From CAZGUH01 sp964529005 (GTDB lineage: Bacteria; Actinomycetota; Acidimicrobiia; Acidimicrobiales; Ilumatobacteraceae): 64,000 bases of DNA. The DNA is taken from the NCBI GenBank assembly GCA_964529005.1, contig CAZGUH010000020.1:7337-71336 (forward strand). The letters run 5' to 3'. Made by a program: the position numbers and the translations under genes. Positions 41,555-49,498 of this stretch are shown here, piece after piece (the stretch's first letter is position 1; each line of letters starts with the position of its first letter). The notes beneath the pieces are model-generated. The model ran no database searches and had not been told where the DNA came from. It was given only the letters and a program-made list of their open reading frames with translations.

Positions 41555-42562
41555 TCAGGCCTGGTTTTCGCCGCCGAAGATCTCGCTGACGCTGGTGTCG
41601 TCGAACACGGCAGCCAGCGCTTCGGCGAGGATGCGGCCGACGCTCAGCACCTCGATCTTGTCGAGCGACTTGTCGGCCGTCAGCGGCAGCGTGTTGGTGA
41701 GCACCAGCCGGTCGATCGCCGAGTTCTTGATGCGATCGATCGCCGGTCCGGACAGCACGCCGTGCGTCGCCATCGCCCACACCTCGGTGGCGCCGCGGTT
41801 GAACAGCAGCTCGGCGGCCGAGACGATCGTGCCGCCGGTGTCGATCATGTCGTCGGTGAGGATGCACTGCCGGCCCTCGACCTCGCCGATCACGTCGAGC
41901 GCCTGCGCCACGTTGGTGCTGCCCTTCGGGCGGCGCTTGTAGATGAACGCCAGGTCGGCGCCGACGTGCTGCGCCATGCGCTCGGCGACCTTGATGCGGC
42001 CTGCGTCGGGGGAGACGATCACCGGGTCGTTGGCGTGCGCGCGGACGTAGTCCTCGAGCACCGGCATCGCCGTCAAATGATCGACCGGACCGTCGAAGAA
42101 GCCCTGGATCTGGCCGCTGTGCAGATCGATGCTGATCATCCGCTTGGCGCCCGCGGCACGGAACATGTCGGCGATCAACCGGGCGCTGATCGGCTCGCGG
42201 CCCTCCGCCTTGCGGTCCTGGCGTGCGTATCCGTAGAAGGGGACGACCGCTGTGATGCGCTTCGCCGAGGCCCGCTGCGCGGCGTCGATCATGATCAGCT
42301 GCTCCATGATCGAGTCGTTGATGCTGCGGCCGTCGCACCCGAAATGGGTCTGCATGATGAACACGTCGCAGCCGCGCACGCTCTCGCCGAAGCGCGGCCG
42401 GACCTCACCGTTGGCGAACTCGACGAGGTTCGGCTGCCCGAGCTCGATACCGAGGTAGCCGGCGACCTCTTCGGCGAGCGCTGGATGTGTCCGGCCCGAG
42501 TAGAGCGCCATCCGCTTGAGAGTGAACTTCTCGATCGGCGTGGCGTCCGACTGGTCGTCCAT
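41555..42562 (-). CDS. prs: Ribose-phosphate pyrophosphokinase (PRPP synthase)
   Basis: 335 residues. Motifs: 'ALAEEVAGYLGIELG', 'FANGEVRPRFGESVRG', ATP-binding 'GYARQDRKAEGREPISA', the flexible-loop region 'VIVSPDAGRIKVAERMA', and the PRPP loop 'DDMIDTGGT'. Makes PRPP from ribose-5-phosphate and ATP, feeding upp and nucleotide synthesis. Encoded 29 bp after the glmU-like gene, as glmU-prs in most bacteria. Slightly longer than the usual ~315 residues at the N-terminus. Confidence 0.96.
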   Translation of the reverse strand: MDDQSDATPIEKFTLKRMALYSGRTHPALAEEVAGYLGIELGQPNLVEFANGEVRPRFGESVRGCDVFIMQTHFGCDGRSINDSIMEQLIMIDAAQRASAKRITAVVPFYGYARQDRKAEGREPISARLIADMFRAAGAKRMISIDLHSGQIQGFFDGPVDHLTAMPVLEDYVRAHANDPVIVSPDAGRIKVAERMAQHVGADLAFIYKRRPKGSTNVAQALDVIGEVEGRQCILTDDMIDTGGTIVSAAELLFNRGATEVWAMATHGVLSGPAIDRIKNSAIDRLVLTNTLPLTADKSLDKIEVLSVGRILAEALAAVFDDTSVSEIFGGENQA

Positions 42563-42591
42563 GTGCGCTGCTGTCTTTCTCGTGCTCGCCC

Positions 42592-43674
42592 CTACGCCTT
42601 GGCAGTGTAGAAGGACCCGGTCGTCACACCCGCAGCGACGTGGCTGCCAGGCGGCAGGTGAGCGAACGGGCCGACCCGCGCGTCGTCACCGACCTCGGCG
42701 TCGCGGCCGACCGTGTGCTCGAGGACGCAGCCGCCGCCGATCACGCAATCGACGAGCCGGGTGTCGGGGCCGATCTCGCATCCGTCGCCGATGATCGTCA
42801 TCCCCTGCAGGATCGTGCCCGGGTAGAGCGTCACGTCGCGGCCGAGTTGAACGGTGACGTCGATGAACGTCTGGCGCGGGTCGAGCATCGTCACGCCGCT
42901 GAGCAGCCAGCGGCGGTTGGTTCGCGACCGCAGCTCGCGCTCGGCCAGCGCCAGCTGCCAGCGGTCGTTGACGCCCTGCGTCTCGGCTGCCGGCGCGTCG
43001 ACGCAGCCGATGCGGTGACCCATGCCGCCCAGGACGCCGATCGCGTCGGTGAGGTAGTACTCGCCCTGGCTGTTGTCAGGCGACAGGTGCCGCAGCGCCG
43101 GTCCGAGCAGGTCGCGCCGGAACGCGTAGATGCTCGTGTTGACCTCGGTGATCGCCCGCTCGTCGTCGGAGGCGTCGCGCTGCTCGACGATGCGCAGCAC
43201 ACGCCCGTCACGGCCGCGCACCACGCGGCCGTATCCGGTCGGGTCGTCGAGCTGCGAGGAGACGATCGTGGCCGCGTTCCCTTCGGCGGCGTGCGTGGCG
43301 ACCAACGTGGCCAGCGTCTCCGGCGTGAGCAGCGGCGTGTCACCGGGCAACACGACGATCGTCGATTCGTCGTCGAGGTCGTCGCCGTCGATCGAGCCCA
43401 GGCCGATGAGGGCCGCGTCGCCCGTGCCGCGCTGCACGGGCTGCTCGACGAACGACACGTTCGCCCACGCCGGCGCCTGTTCCTGCACCTTCTTCGTCAC
43501 CCGCTCCGCGCCGTGGCCGACGACGACGACGGTGCGGTCGATCGGCAGGCCGTCGAGCGCGTGGATGACGTGCATGACGATCGGCCGCCCGCACACCATG
43601 TGCAATGGCTTCGGGCGGTTGGAACGCATGCGGGTGCCCTCACCGGCGGCGAGGACGATCGCGGAAACGGCCAT
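42592..43674 (-). CDS. glmU: GlmU-type UDP-GlcNAc pyrophosphorylase lacking the acetyltransferase half
   Basis: 360 residues versus about 455-490 for GlmU. The uridyltransferase domain is intact: 'IVLAAGEGTRMRSNRPKPLH', 'VLPGDTPLL', 'GYGRVVR', 'EVNTSIYAF', 'NDRWQLALAE'. The left-handed helix begins but stops at 'VGPFAHLPPGSHVAAGV...FYTAKA', just where the acetyltransferase His/Tyr/Asn/Lys site should follow. Only 29 bp separate it from prs, so no missing part lies beyond the TAG. It can therefore make UDP-GlcNAc from GlcNAc-1-P but not GlcNAc-1-P itself (inference). ATG 43674 chosen. Confidence 0.85.
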   Translation of the reverse strand: MAVSAIVLAAGEGTRMRSNRPKPLHMVCGRPIVMHVIHALDGLPIDRTVVVVGHGAERVTKKVQEQAPAWANVSFVEQPVQRGTGDAALIGLGSIDGDDLDDESTIVVLPGDTPLLTPETLATLVATHAAEGNAATIVSSQLDDPTGYGRVVRGRDGRVLRIVEQRDASDDERAITEVNTSIYAFRRDLLGPALRHLSPDNSQGEYYLTDAIGVLGGMGHRIGCVDAPAAETQGVNDRWQLALAERELRSRTNRRWLLSGVTMLDPRQTFIDVTVQLGRDVTLYPGTILQGMTIIGDGCEIGPDTRLVDCVIGGGCVLEHTVGRDAEVGDDARVGPFAHLPPGSHVAAGVTTGSFYTAKA

Positions 43675-43725
43675 CGCCCTTGTTCTACCGCAGCCCGACG
43701 CCAAATCGCGGGAGGGTGAGGGCAG

Positions 43726-43796
43726 CTCCGGGGAGAGGACTCGAACCCCTATAAACGGGACCAAAACCCGCTGTCCTACCATTGAACGACCCCGGA
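43726..43796 (-). tRNA. tRNA-Gln (anticodon UUG)
   Basis: Read on the minus strand, a 7-bp acceptor stem TCCGGGG/CCCCGGA encloses a cloverleaf: D loop with 'CAATGGTAGGAC', anticodon stem GCGGG/CCCGT with loop TTTTGGT (anticodon TTG, Gln), and a T arm with 'GGTTCGAGTCC'. Discriminator G; CCA not encoded. 71 nt. It lies between glmU and the bS22 gene. Confidence 0.93.
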
Positions 43797-43862
43797 CGGA
43801 TCGGTGGCCACGGTAGCCGGGCTATGGCGGGCCACCGCAGTTCCGGTAGCGTTGCCCGAGCT

Positions 43863-43955
43863 ATGGGTTCGCTGATCAAGAAGCGCCGCAAGCGCATGCG
43901 CAAGAAGAAGCACAAGAAGATGCTGCGGCGGACGCGCCACCAGCGTCGCAAGTAG
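43863..43955 (+). CDS. 30S ribosomal protein bS22 (AURKAIP1/COX24-domain miniature protein)
   Basis: 30-residue, almost entirely basic peptide: begins 'MGSLIKKRRKRMRKKKHKKM' and ends 'RRTRHQRRK'. It corresponds closely to mycobacterial bS22, found in 70S structures near the decoding centre (established knowledge). The frame is too short for ordinary gene calling. It starts at ATG 43863 and is followed by a strong hairpin. No clear Shine-Dalgarno is seen, so it could be translated from a leaderless or weakly led mRNA. Confidence 0.88.
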   Translation: MGSLIKKRRKRMRKKKHKKMLRRTRHQRRK

Positions 43956-43958
43956 TCC

Positions 43959-43984
43959 ATCGACCGCCCCGACGGGCGGTCGAT
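43959..43984. terminator. Strong bidirectional hairpin terminator between bS22 and ispE
   Basis: Perfect 11-bp stem ATCGACCGCCC/GGGCGGTCGAT (43959-43969 with 43974-43984) and a 4-nt loop CGAC, placed between the convergent ends of bS22 (43955) and ispE (43991). No U-tract follows, as is common in GC-rich actinobacteria. Confidence 0.75.
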
Positions 43985-43990
43985 CTGCGT

Positions 43991-44764
43991 TCAGGCGCGG
44001 GTGCGCGTCACGAGGACGTGGGCGCCGGGCAGGGCGGTCGCCAGGTCGGCCCGGGCGCCGGGCAGGAACCACGTCGCCCCGCTTCCCGCGAGCCGGGGGC
44101 GCTCTCCGGCGACGGCGGTGATCCGCTCCCGCCACGTCGCGAACTCCGGCACGGCGGCGACCGCGGCCGGTTCGAGGTCGTTGCCCCGGTCGCCGTGCGG
44201 GCCGCCGAGGTCGTCCCACATCCGGTACACCGCAGGCGTCGGCACGTGCAACGGCGGGATGACGAGCGTCAGGGTCTCGGTCCGCGCCGCGATCGGCGTG
44301 ACGATCTCGCCGATGCCGCGCACCATCGCCCGACCGCCGACCATGCAGAACGGGACGTCCGCGCCGATCTGCGCCGCGTCGGTGAGATCGTGCACACCCG
44401 CCCAGCGCAGCAGCGCGGCGGCGTCGGCGGAGCCGCCACCGAGCCCTCCGCCGTTCGGGACCCGCTTGTCGATGTGCACGTGCGCGGTGCGCCCGGCGAG
44501 CCGCAGCGCACGCGCGACGAGGTTGGCGCCGTCGGTCGGAACCCCGGCCGCGTAGGCCCCGCCGACGGTGATGCCGTCACCGCGAGGATCGATCTGCAGG
44601 CGGTCGGCCAGGTCGAGCTCCGCCATCTCCGCCTCGATGAGGTGATAGCCGTCGGGGCGGACGCCCACGACCCGCAGCGACAGCGTCAGCTTCGCCGGCG
44701 CCTCGACCGTCGCGATCGGCGCGGTCGCCTGGCCGGGAACGCGCTCGGCGCGGCCGGTGCTCAC
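43991..44764 (-). CDS. ispE: 4-diphosphocytidyl-2-C-methyl-D-erythritol kinase
   Basis: 257 residues, GHMP kinase of the MEP isoprenoid pathway. Motifs: N-terminal 'APAKLTLSLRVVGVRPDGYH', ATP loop 'PNGGGLGGGSADAAA', and late 'RLAGSGATWFLPG'. Catalytic Lys and Asp are present. GTG 44764 overlaps the rsmA stop (GTGA); a frame extension upstream would lie inside rsmA. The rsmA-ispE order is conserved in actinobacteria (Rv1010-Rv1011). Confidence 0.94.
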   Translation of the reverse strand: MSTGRAERVPGQATAPIATVEAPAKLTLSLRVVGVRPDGYHLIEAEMAELDLADRLQIDPRGDGITVGGAYAAGVPTDGANLVARALRLAGRTAHVHIDKRVPNGGGLGGGSADAAALLRWAGVHDLTDAAQIGADVPFCMVGGRAMVRGIGEIVTPIAARTETLTLVIPPLHVPTPAVYRMWDDLGGPHGDRGNDLEPAAVAAVPEFATWRERITAVAGERPRLAGSGATWFLPGARADLATALPGAHVLVTRTRA

Positions 44765-45591
44765 GGTCGCGGCCCTGCGACGGCGGCGGCGAGCCGACCC
44801 CACTGCTCGATGTCGAGTTCTTCGGGGCGCGCTTCGGGGGCGATGCCTGCGGCGGCGAAGGCCTCCGGCGACACCACGCCCGCGAGGCTGCGGCGCAGCA
44901 TCTTGCGGCGCTGCCGGAAGCCGGCGCGCACGAGCCCGAAGATCGCGTCCGCTGGCACGCTGCGGTCGACGGCGGGCTCGTCGCGGCGCACGATCTCGAC
45001 CAGCGCCGACTCGACGTTCGGCCGGGGCACGAACACGCTCGCCGGGACGGCGCCGACGATGCGAGCCTGCGCCCAGTACGCGACCTTCACGGTGACGGCG
45101 CCATAGGCGCCGGTGCGCGGCCGGGCCGCGAAGCGCTCCGCCACCTCACGCTGCACCATCACCAGCATGCGCCGGATGGCCGGGACGCCGTCGAGAAGGT
45201 CGCAGACCAGCGGCGTGGCGACGTTGTAGGGCAGGTTGGCGACCAGCACCCAGCTCCGCGCGCCGGCCAGCACGCCGTCCCAGTCGACTCGCAGGGCGTC
45301 TGCGTGGACGACCGAGACACCGAGCGGCTCGACCGTTTCGCGCAGGATCGGCACGACGCCCGCATCGATCTCCATCGCGGTCACGGCCGCGCCGGTCTCG
45401 GCCAGGGCCAGGGTGAGCGACCCCAGCCCGGCGCCGATCTCCACCACGTGATCGCCGGGCCCTACCCGTGCCAGCCGTGCGATGCGGCGCACGGTGTTCG
45501 GGTCGGCGACGAAGTTCTGGCCGAGGTCGCGGCGCGGCGCCAGGCCGTGTGCGGACAGCGCGTCGCTGATCTGCCGGCGCGACAGGGTCAC
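44761..45591 (-). CDS. rsmA: 16S rRNA (adenine1518/1519-N6)-dimethyltransferase
   Basis: 276 residues, KsgA/Dim1 family. SAM motifs 'LGQNFVADPNTV', 'DHVVEIGAGLGSLT', 'AMEIDAGVV', and catalytic 'VANLPYNVATPL', then 'VQREVAERF' and 'VFVPRPNVESALV'. Dimethylates two adjacent adenines near the 3' end of 16S rRNA. GTG 45591 overlaps the preceding gene's TGA. A longer frame to 45708 would overlap that gene and is not supported by homology. Confidence 0.94.
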   Translation of the reverse strand: MTLSRRQISDALSAHGLAPRRDLGQNFVADPNTVRRIARLARVGPGDHVVEIGAGLGSLTLALAETGAAVTAMEIDAGVVPILRETVEPLGVSVVHADALRVDWDGVLAGARSWVLVANLPYNVATPLVCDLLDGVPAIRRMLVMVQREVAERFAARPRTGAYGAVTVKVAYWAQARIVGAVPASVFVPRPNVESALVEIVRRDEPAVDRSVPADAIFGLVRAGFRQRRKMLRRSLAGVVSPEAFAAAGIAPEARPEELDIEQWGRLAAAVAGPRP

Positions 45592-46160
45592 CAGGAGATC
45601 CGCACCGGCACCGGTGCGTCGACGAGGTCGCCGATCTGCAAGAACGCGCTCTCGTCGAGGACGATCACCAGGCCGTTCGCCAGTCCGAAGGTGAACGTGT
45701 TCTGACACGTGACGGTTCGGCCGTTGTTCACGTTGGTGACGCGGATCGTGGCGTTGAGCGGCGCGTGTGGCGAATCGCAGCGGGTCGGCGTGCCTGACCG
45801 GACGTACGACGCGAGCCCGGTCACGGCCGTCGACGGATCCGTCGTCGGCACGGCCACGTTGAGCACGACGGGCGAGGGGGGTTTCACCGGCCCGTCGAGG
45901 AACACCGGGTGGGTGTCGTTGAAGCCGTCACCGCCGAAGGCGCCGTCGAGCGGTTCGGCCTGGGCGCCGGGACCCCCGCTGCCGCTGGCTGGTGTGGTCG
46001 TCGCGGTCGCTGGCGCGGCGTCCTCGCTCGTGGCGGCGTTCACCGCGTCGGCGGCGCCCACGGCTGCGACCGACGGCGCCCCCGTGCCGTCGCGCGCCTC
46101 ATCGCGGCTCGCCAACCACAGCGTCGGGAGCGCGATCAGGGTGACGATCGTGGCGAACAC
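45588..46160 (-). CDS. Membrane-anchored protein with C-terminal RlpA-like double-psi beta-barrel
   Basis: About 190 residues from GTG 46160: one N-terminal membrane segment ('ATIVTLIALPTLWLA'), a Thr/Ala/Pro linker, then a C-terminal domain with the RlpA pattern 'GLASYV', 'ATIRVTNVNNGRTVTC' and 'GLVIVLDESAFLQIGDL'. The catalytic or binding Asp of the fold appears in 'VLDESAF'. In mycobacteria this locus between tatD and rsmA holds rpfB, another wall hydrolase. The start is unsure: the residues before the GTG ('TAAERRRL') look like a genuine juxtamembrane segment, so translation may begin further upstream at a non-standard codon. Confidence 0.6.
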   Translation of the reverse strand: MFATIVTLIALPTLWLASRDEARDGTGAPSVAAVGAADAVNAATSEDAAPATATTTPASGSGGPGAQAEPLDGAFGGDGFNDTHPVFLDGPVKPPSPVVLNVAVPTTDPSTAVTGLASYVRSGTPTRCDSPHAPLNATIRVTNVNNGRTVTCQNTFTFGLANGLVIVLDESAFLQIGDLVDAPVPVRISW

Positions 46161-46293
46161 CAGTCGTCGCCGTTCAGCTGCGGTGAGGAACAGATGGGCT
46201 CCGTGAGGCCGGGGCGTGGGCTGTTTCGGCCCACAGCCGGGTCGGCGCGAGCGTACTGGCCCCGAGGGGCGATGGACGATCTGCGCGCCCTCG

Positions 46294-47058
46294 TCAGCCG
46301 CCCAAGCCGGGGAGGACCGCGCGTGTGTTCGCCACCGTGAACGCTGCCACGGCGTCCACGCTTTCGCCACGCAGCGCGGCGACGAAGGCGCCGACATCGA
46401 CAACATGAGCAGGCTGGTTCTTGCGCCCGCGGTGCGGCACGGGAGCCAGATAGGGGCTGTCGGTCTCGACCAGCATGCGGTCCGCCGGGCACACGATCGC
46501 CGCTTCCTGGACGTCGGCAGCATTGGCAAACGTCACGATGCCGCTGAACGACAGGTGGGCCCCGAGGTCGAGGCACCGCCGGGCCGTGTCCGCATCGCCG
46601 GTGAAGCAGTGGAACACGGTGCGCTCGGGCGTCCCCTCGGCGCCCAGGACGTCGAACGTGTCGTCCCAGGCGTCGCGGGTGTGGATCACGAGCGGCAGCC
46701 CCCGTTCGTGGGCGATCTGGATCTGCGCTGCGAACGCCTCGCGCTGTACGTCGCGGGGCGAGTGCTCATAGAAGTAATCCAGGCCGCATTCACCGATCGC
46801 GAGCACGCGTGGCCGGTCGATCAGGTCGACGATCGCGTCGACGCCGTCCTTGGCGTCGTGAGGATGCAGGCCGACCGTGGCCCACACGTCCGGGTGTCGG
46901 CCGGCGACCTCGATCGCCGTCAGCGACGACGCGCGGTCGCAGCCCACCGTGAGCATCGCCGAGACGCCCGCCGCACGCGCGGCCTCGATCGCGCCCTTCT
47001 CACCGCCGGGCAGACGGTCGTCGATGTGGCAGTGAGCGTCGATCCATGCCGTCGACAT
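46294..47058 (-). CDS. tatD: TatD family metal-dependent hydrolase (DNase)
   Basis: ~254 residues. Metal ligands: 'WIDAHCHIDD' near the N-terminus, Glu in 'AIGECGLDYFYEHS', 'VIHTRDAWDD', 'VFHCFTGDAD', and Asp in 'VETDSPYLAPVPHRG'. Known TatD enzymes are 3'-5' exonucleases and may have D-aminoacyl-tRNA-type activities. ATG 47058 chosen; the in-frame GTG at 47073 (overlapping the metG stop as GTGA) would add five residues and fits the coupling pattern seen elsewhere here. Confidence 0.93.
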   Translation of the reverse strand: MSTAWIDAHCHIDDRLPGGEKGAIEAARAAGVSAMLTVGCDRASSLTAIEVAGRHPDVWATVGLHPHDAKDGVDAIVDLIDRPRVLAIGECGLDYFYEHSPRDVQREAFAAQIQIAHERGLPLVIHTRDAWDDTFDVLGAEGTPERTVFHCFTGDADTARRCLDLGAHLSFSGIVTFANAADVQEAAIVCPADRMLVETDSPYLAPVPHRGRKNQPAHVVDVGAFVAALRGESVDAVAAFTVANTRAVLPGLGG

Positions 47059-47069
47059 GCATGCGTCGC

Positions 47070-48581
47070 TCACGAGATCGTGCGGCGGGGGAACAGCGGA
47101 TCGCCCTTGGTCACCGTGAGCCCACCCGGATACCCGCCCCAGGCGGCCGCGGCGGGCAGGCGCTGCGTGTCGGCGGCGCCCGGCAGCCCGATGCGTTCCC
47201 ACACCTGCTGGCTGGTGGCCGGCATCGCCGGCGAAGCCAGGATCGCCACGAGCCGCAAGACCTCGAGCGCGTCGCCGAGGACCGCGTCGACCGCGGGACC
47301 GGGCTCGGCCTTCCACGGTTCGTTCGCCTCGAGATGCGCATTCGCAGCACGGATGAGCTGCCACGTGGCGTCGAGGGCGCGGTTCGGTTGCACCTCGGCC
47401 CAGGCGGCGGTCGCGGCGTCGACGGCGCGCGCCGCCGCCTCGGCCAGCGGGCTCTCTGGCGACGGGGCCGGGCCGATACCGCCGCACTTCTTGCCGACCA
47501 CTGTCGCGACGCGGCTGAGCAGGTTGCCGAGGTTGTTGGCGAGATCGCTGTTGTAGCGGCCGATGAGGCCCTCGTACGTGAAGTCGCCGTCGTTGCCGTA
47601 CGGCGTGTCGGCCAGCACGTAGTAGCGGAACGCGTCGACGCCGACGTCGTCGACGAGGTCGAGCGGGTTGACCACGTTGCCGGCGGTCTTGCTCATCTTC
47701 TCGCCGCCGACCAGCAGCCAGCCTCCGACGGCCCACCCCTTCGGCGGCTCGAGGCCGGCCGAGAGCAGCATCGCCGGCCAGTAGATGCAGTGGAACCGGA
47801 TGATGTCCTTGCCGATGAGGTGGAAGTCGACCGGCCACCACCGCTCGAAGCGCTCGTCGTCGCTGCCGTATCCCAGGGCGGACAGGTAGTTCGTGAGCGC
47901 GTCGAACCACACGTAGGTGACGTGGGCCGGGTCCCACGGGATCGGGATGCCCCACGTCAGCGAGGTGCGGCTGATGCTGAAGTCGCGCAGGCCGCCCTTG
48001 ATGAAGCCCTTCACCTCGTTGGCGCGGAACGCCGGCACGATCGCGTCGGGATGGGCGTCGTACCAATCGAGCAAGCGTTGCTCGAAGCGGCTGAGGCGGA
48101 AGAAGTAGTTCTCCTCCTCGTAGCGGTCGACCTCGCGCTTGTGGATCGGGCAGAGCAACCCGGGCAGCAGCTCGTCCTCGGTGTAGTACTCCTCGCAGGC
48201 GACGCAGTAGAGGCCGCTGTACGTGTCGAGCTCGATGTCCCCTGCGTCGTAGCACGCTTGCAGGAGCTTGTGCACCGCCGTGCGGTGCCGCGGCTCGGTG
48301 GTGCGGATGAAGTCGTCGTTGGCGATCTCCAGCCGCTGCCACGCCTGCTGGAACTGGGGCGCGATCTCGTCGGCGAACTCGATCGGCGGCTTGCCGGCGG
48401 CGTCCGCGGCTTGCTGGATCTTCAGGCCGTGCTCGTCGGTGCCGGTGAGGAAGTAGACGTCGTCGTCGAGGAGCCGGTGCCAGCGGGCGAGCGCATCGGC
48501 GACGATGGTCGTGTAGGCGTGACCGAGGTGAGGCTTCGCGTTGACGTAGTAGATCGGGGTCGTCACGTAGAAGCGGCTCAC
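47070..48581 (-). CDS. metG: Methionyl-tRNA synthetase
   Basis: 503 residues, class I synthetase. HIGH-type motif 'PHLGHAYTTIVAD', the zinc knuckle region 'YCVACEEYYTEDELL' with 'LLCPIH', and the KMSKS loop 'GEKMSKTAGN'. Lacks the C-terminal tRNA-binding extension, typical of short actinobacterial MetG. GTG 48581 ('VSRFYVTTPIYYVN') is the right N-terminus. The metG-tatD order is conserved. Confidence 0.96.
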   Translation of the reverse strand: MSRFYVTTPIYYVNAKPHLGHAYTTIVADALARWHRLLDDDVYFLTGTDEHGLKIQQAADAAGKPPIEFADEIAPQFQQAWQRLEIANDDFIRTTEPRHRTAVHKLLQACYDAGDIELDTYSGLYCVACEEYYTEDELLPGLLCPIHKREVDRYEEENYFFRLSRFEQRLLDWYDAHPDAIVPAFRANEVKGFIKGGLRDFSISRTSLTWGIPIPWDPAHVTYVWFDALTNYLSALGYGSDDERFERWWPVDFHLIGKDIIRFHCIYWPAMLLSAGLEPPKGWAVGGWLLVGGEKMSKTAGNVVNPLDLVDDVGVDAFRYYVLADTPYGNDGDFTYEGLIGRYNSDLANNLGNLLSRVATVVGKKCGGIGPAPSPESPLAEAAARAVDAATAAWAEVQPNRALDATWQLIRAANAHLEANEPWKAEPGPAVDAVLGDALEVLRLVAILASPAMPATSQQVWERIGLPGAADTQRLPAAAAWGGYPGGLTVTKGDPLFPRRTIS

Positions 48582-48676
48582 CCTCGCAAGGCTACGGCCC
48601 AACCCGCTGGATCTCGGCACGCATGGGCTCGGCTCCAGCGACCGGCGGCGCGGCCCGATCGGCGCCCCGGCCGCCC

Positions 48677-49498
48677 TCAGCGTGGCGCCGACCGCGCCGT
48701 CGCGTAACGGACGCCGGCGGCGAACCCCCCGCTCGCGATCGCGGTCGCGCCGAGCACGTGCGTCGTGCGGCGGATCACCGCCTTGGTGCGCTTGGAGAAC
48801 ACCACGATCGGCCAGCCGCGCTCGGCGGCGACGCGGCTCAGCTTGCCATCGGGGTTGACCGCCACGGGGTGGCCGACCGCTTCGAGCATCGGCAGATCGC
48901 TCGCCGAGTCGCTGTACGCGTAGCACTGCGCCAGATCGAACCCCTCCCACCGGGCGAGCTCCCCGATGGCGTCGACCTTGCCGGCGCCGTAGCAGAACGG
49001 TCCTCGCAGTTCGCCGGTGTAGACGCCGTCGACGACATCGCTCACGGTGCCGATGCCTCCCGTCATGCCGAGCGACTTGGCGAGCGGCTCGACGAGCTCT
49101 TGTGGCGACGCAGAGACGATGTACGTCGCCCGGCCCGCGTGGCGGTGCAGGTCGAGCAAGCGCCTCGCCTCGGGACGGATCTTGTCGATCAGCTTCGGGA
49201 CGATGCTCGTGTTGAGCGCGATCAACTCGTCCTGGCGGACACCGCTGACGGCGCGCAGGATGCGCTCGCGCACTCTGTTCGTCGTGTCGTCGCTCGCCCC
49301 GGCGAGCTTGAACGTGATCGCCCCGAAGCCGTCACGCGCGATCTGGCGGTGCGGGACGAGGCCGGCGCGCCAGGCGGCGATGCCGAAGACGTAGATGCTC
49401 GAGCCGCTGATGAGCGTGCGATCGAGGTCGAAGAACGCGGCGCTCGGCCCCGCGGTGACGGGCATGGCAGCGAGCGGGAACGGGTCGAGCGAGGTCAC
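48677..49498 (-). CDS. HAD-IB family phosphatase (SerB-like)
   Basis: ~273 residues. HAD nucleophile 'AAFFDLDRTLIS', motif II 'YIVSASPQELVEPL', Lys in 'GAGKVDAI', and motif IV 'YAYSDSASDLPML'. A hydrophobic C-terminal segment ('VLGATAIASGGFAAGV') may associate with the membrane. Substrates of HAD-IB proteins include phosphoserine and lysophospholipids, so a lipid phosphate is possible. GTG 49498 overlaps the rsmI stop (GTGA); ATG 49465 is an alternative. Confidence 0.86.
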   Translation of the reverse strand: MTSLDPFPLAAMPVTAGPSAAFFDLDRTLISGSSIYVFGIAAWRAGLVPHRQIARDGFGAITFKLAGASDDTTNRVRERILRAVSGVRQDELIALNTSIVPKLIDKIRPEARRLLDLHRHAGRATYIVSASPQELVEPLAKSLGMTGGIGTVSDVVDGVYTGELRGPFCYGAGKVDAIGELARWEGFDLAQCYAYSDSASDLPMLEAVGHPVAVNPDGKLSRVAAERGWPIVVFSKRTKAVIRRTTHVLGATAIASGGFAAGVRYATARSAPR

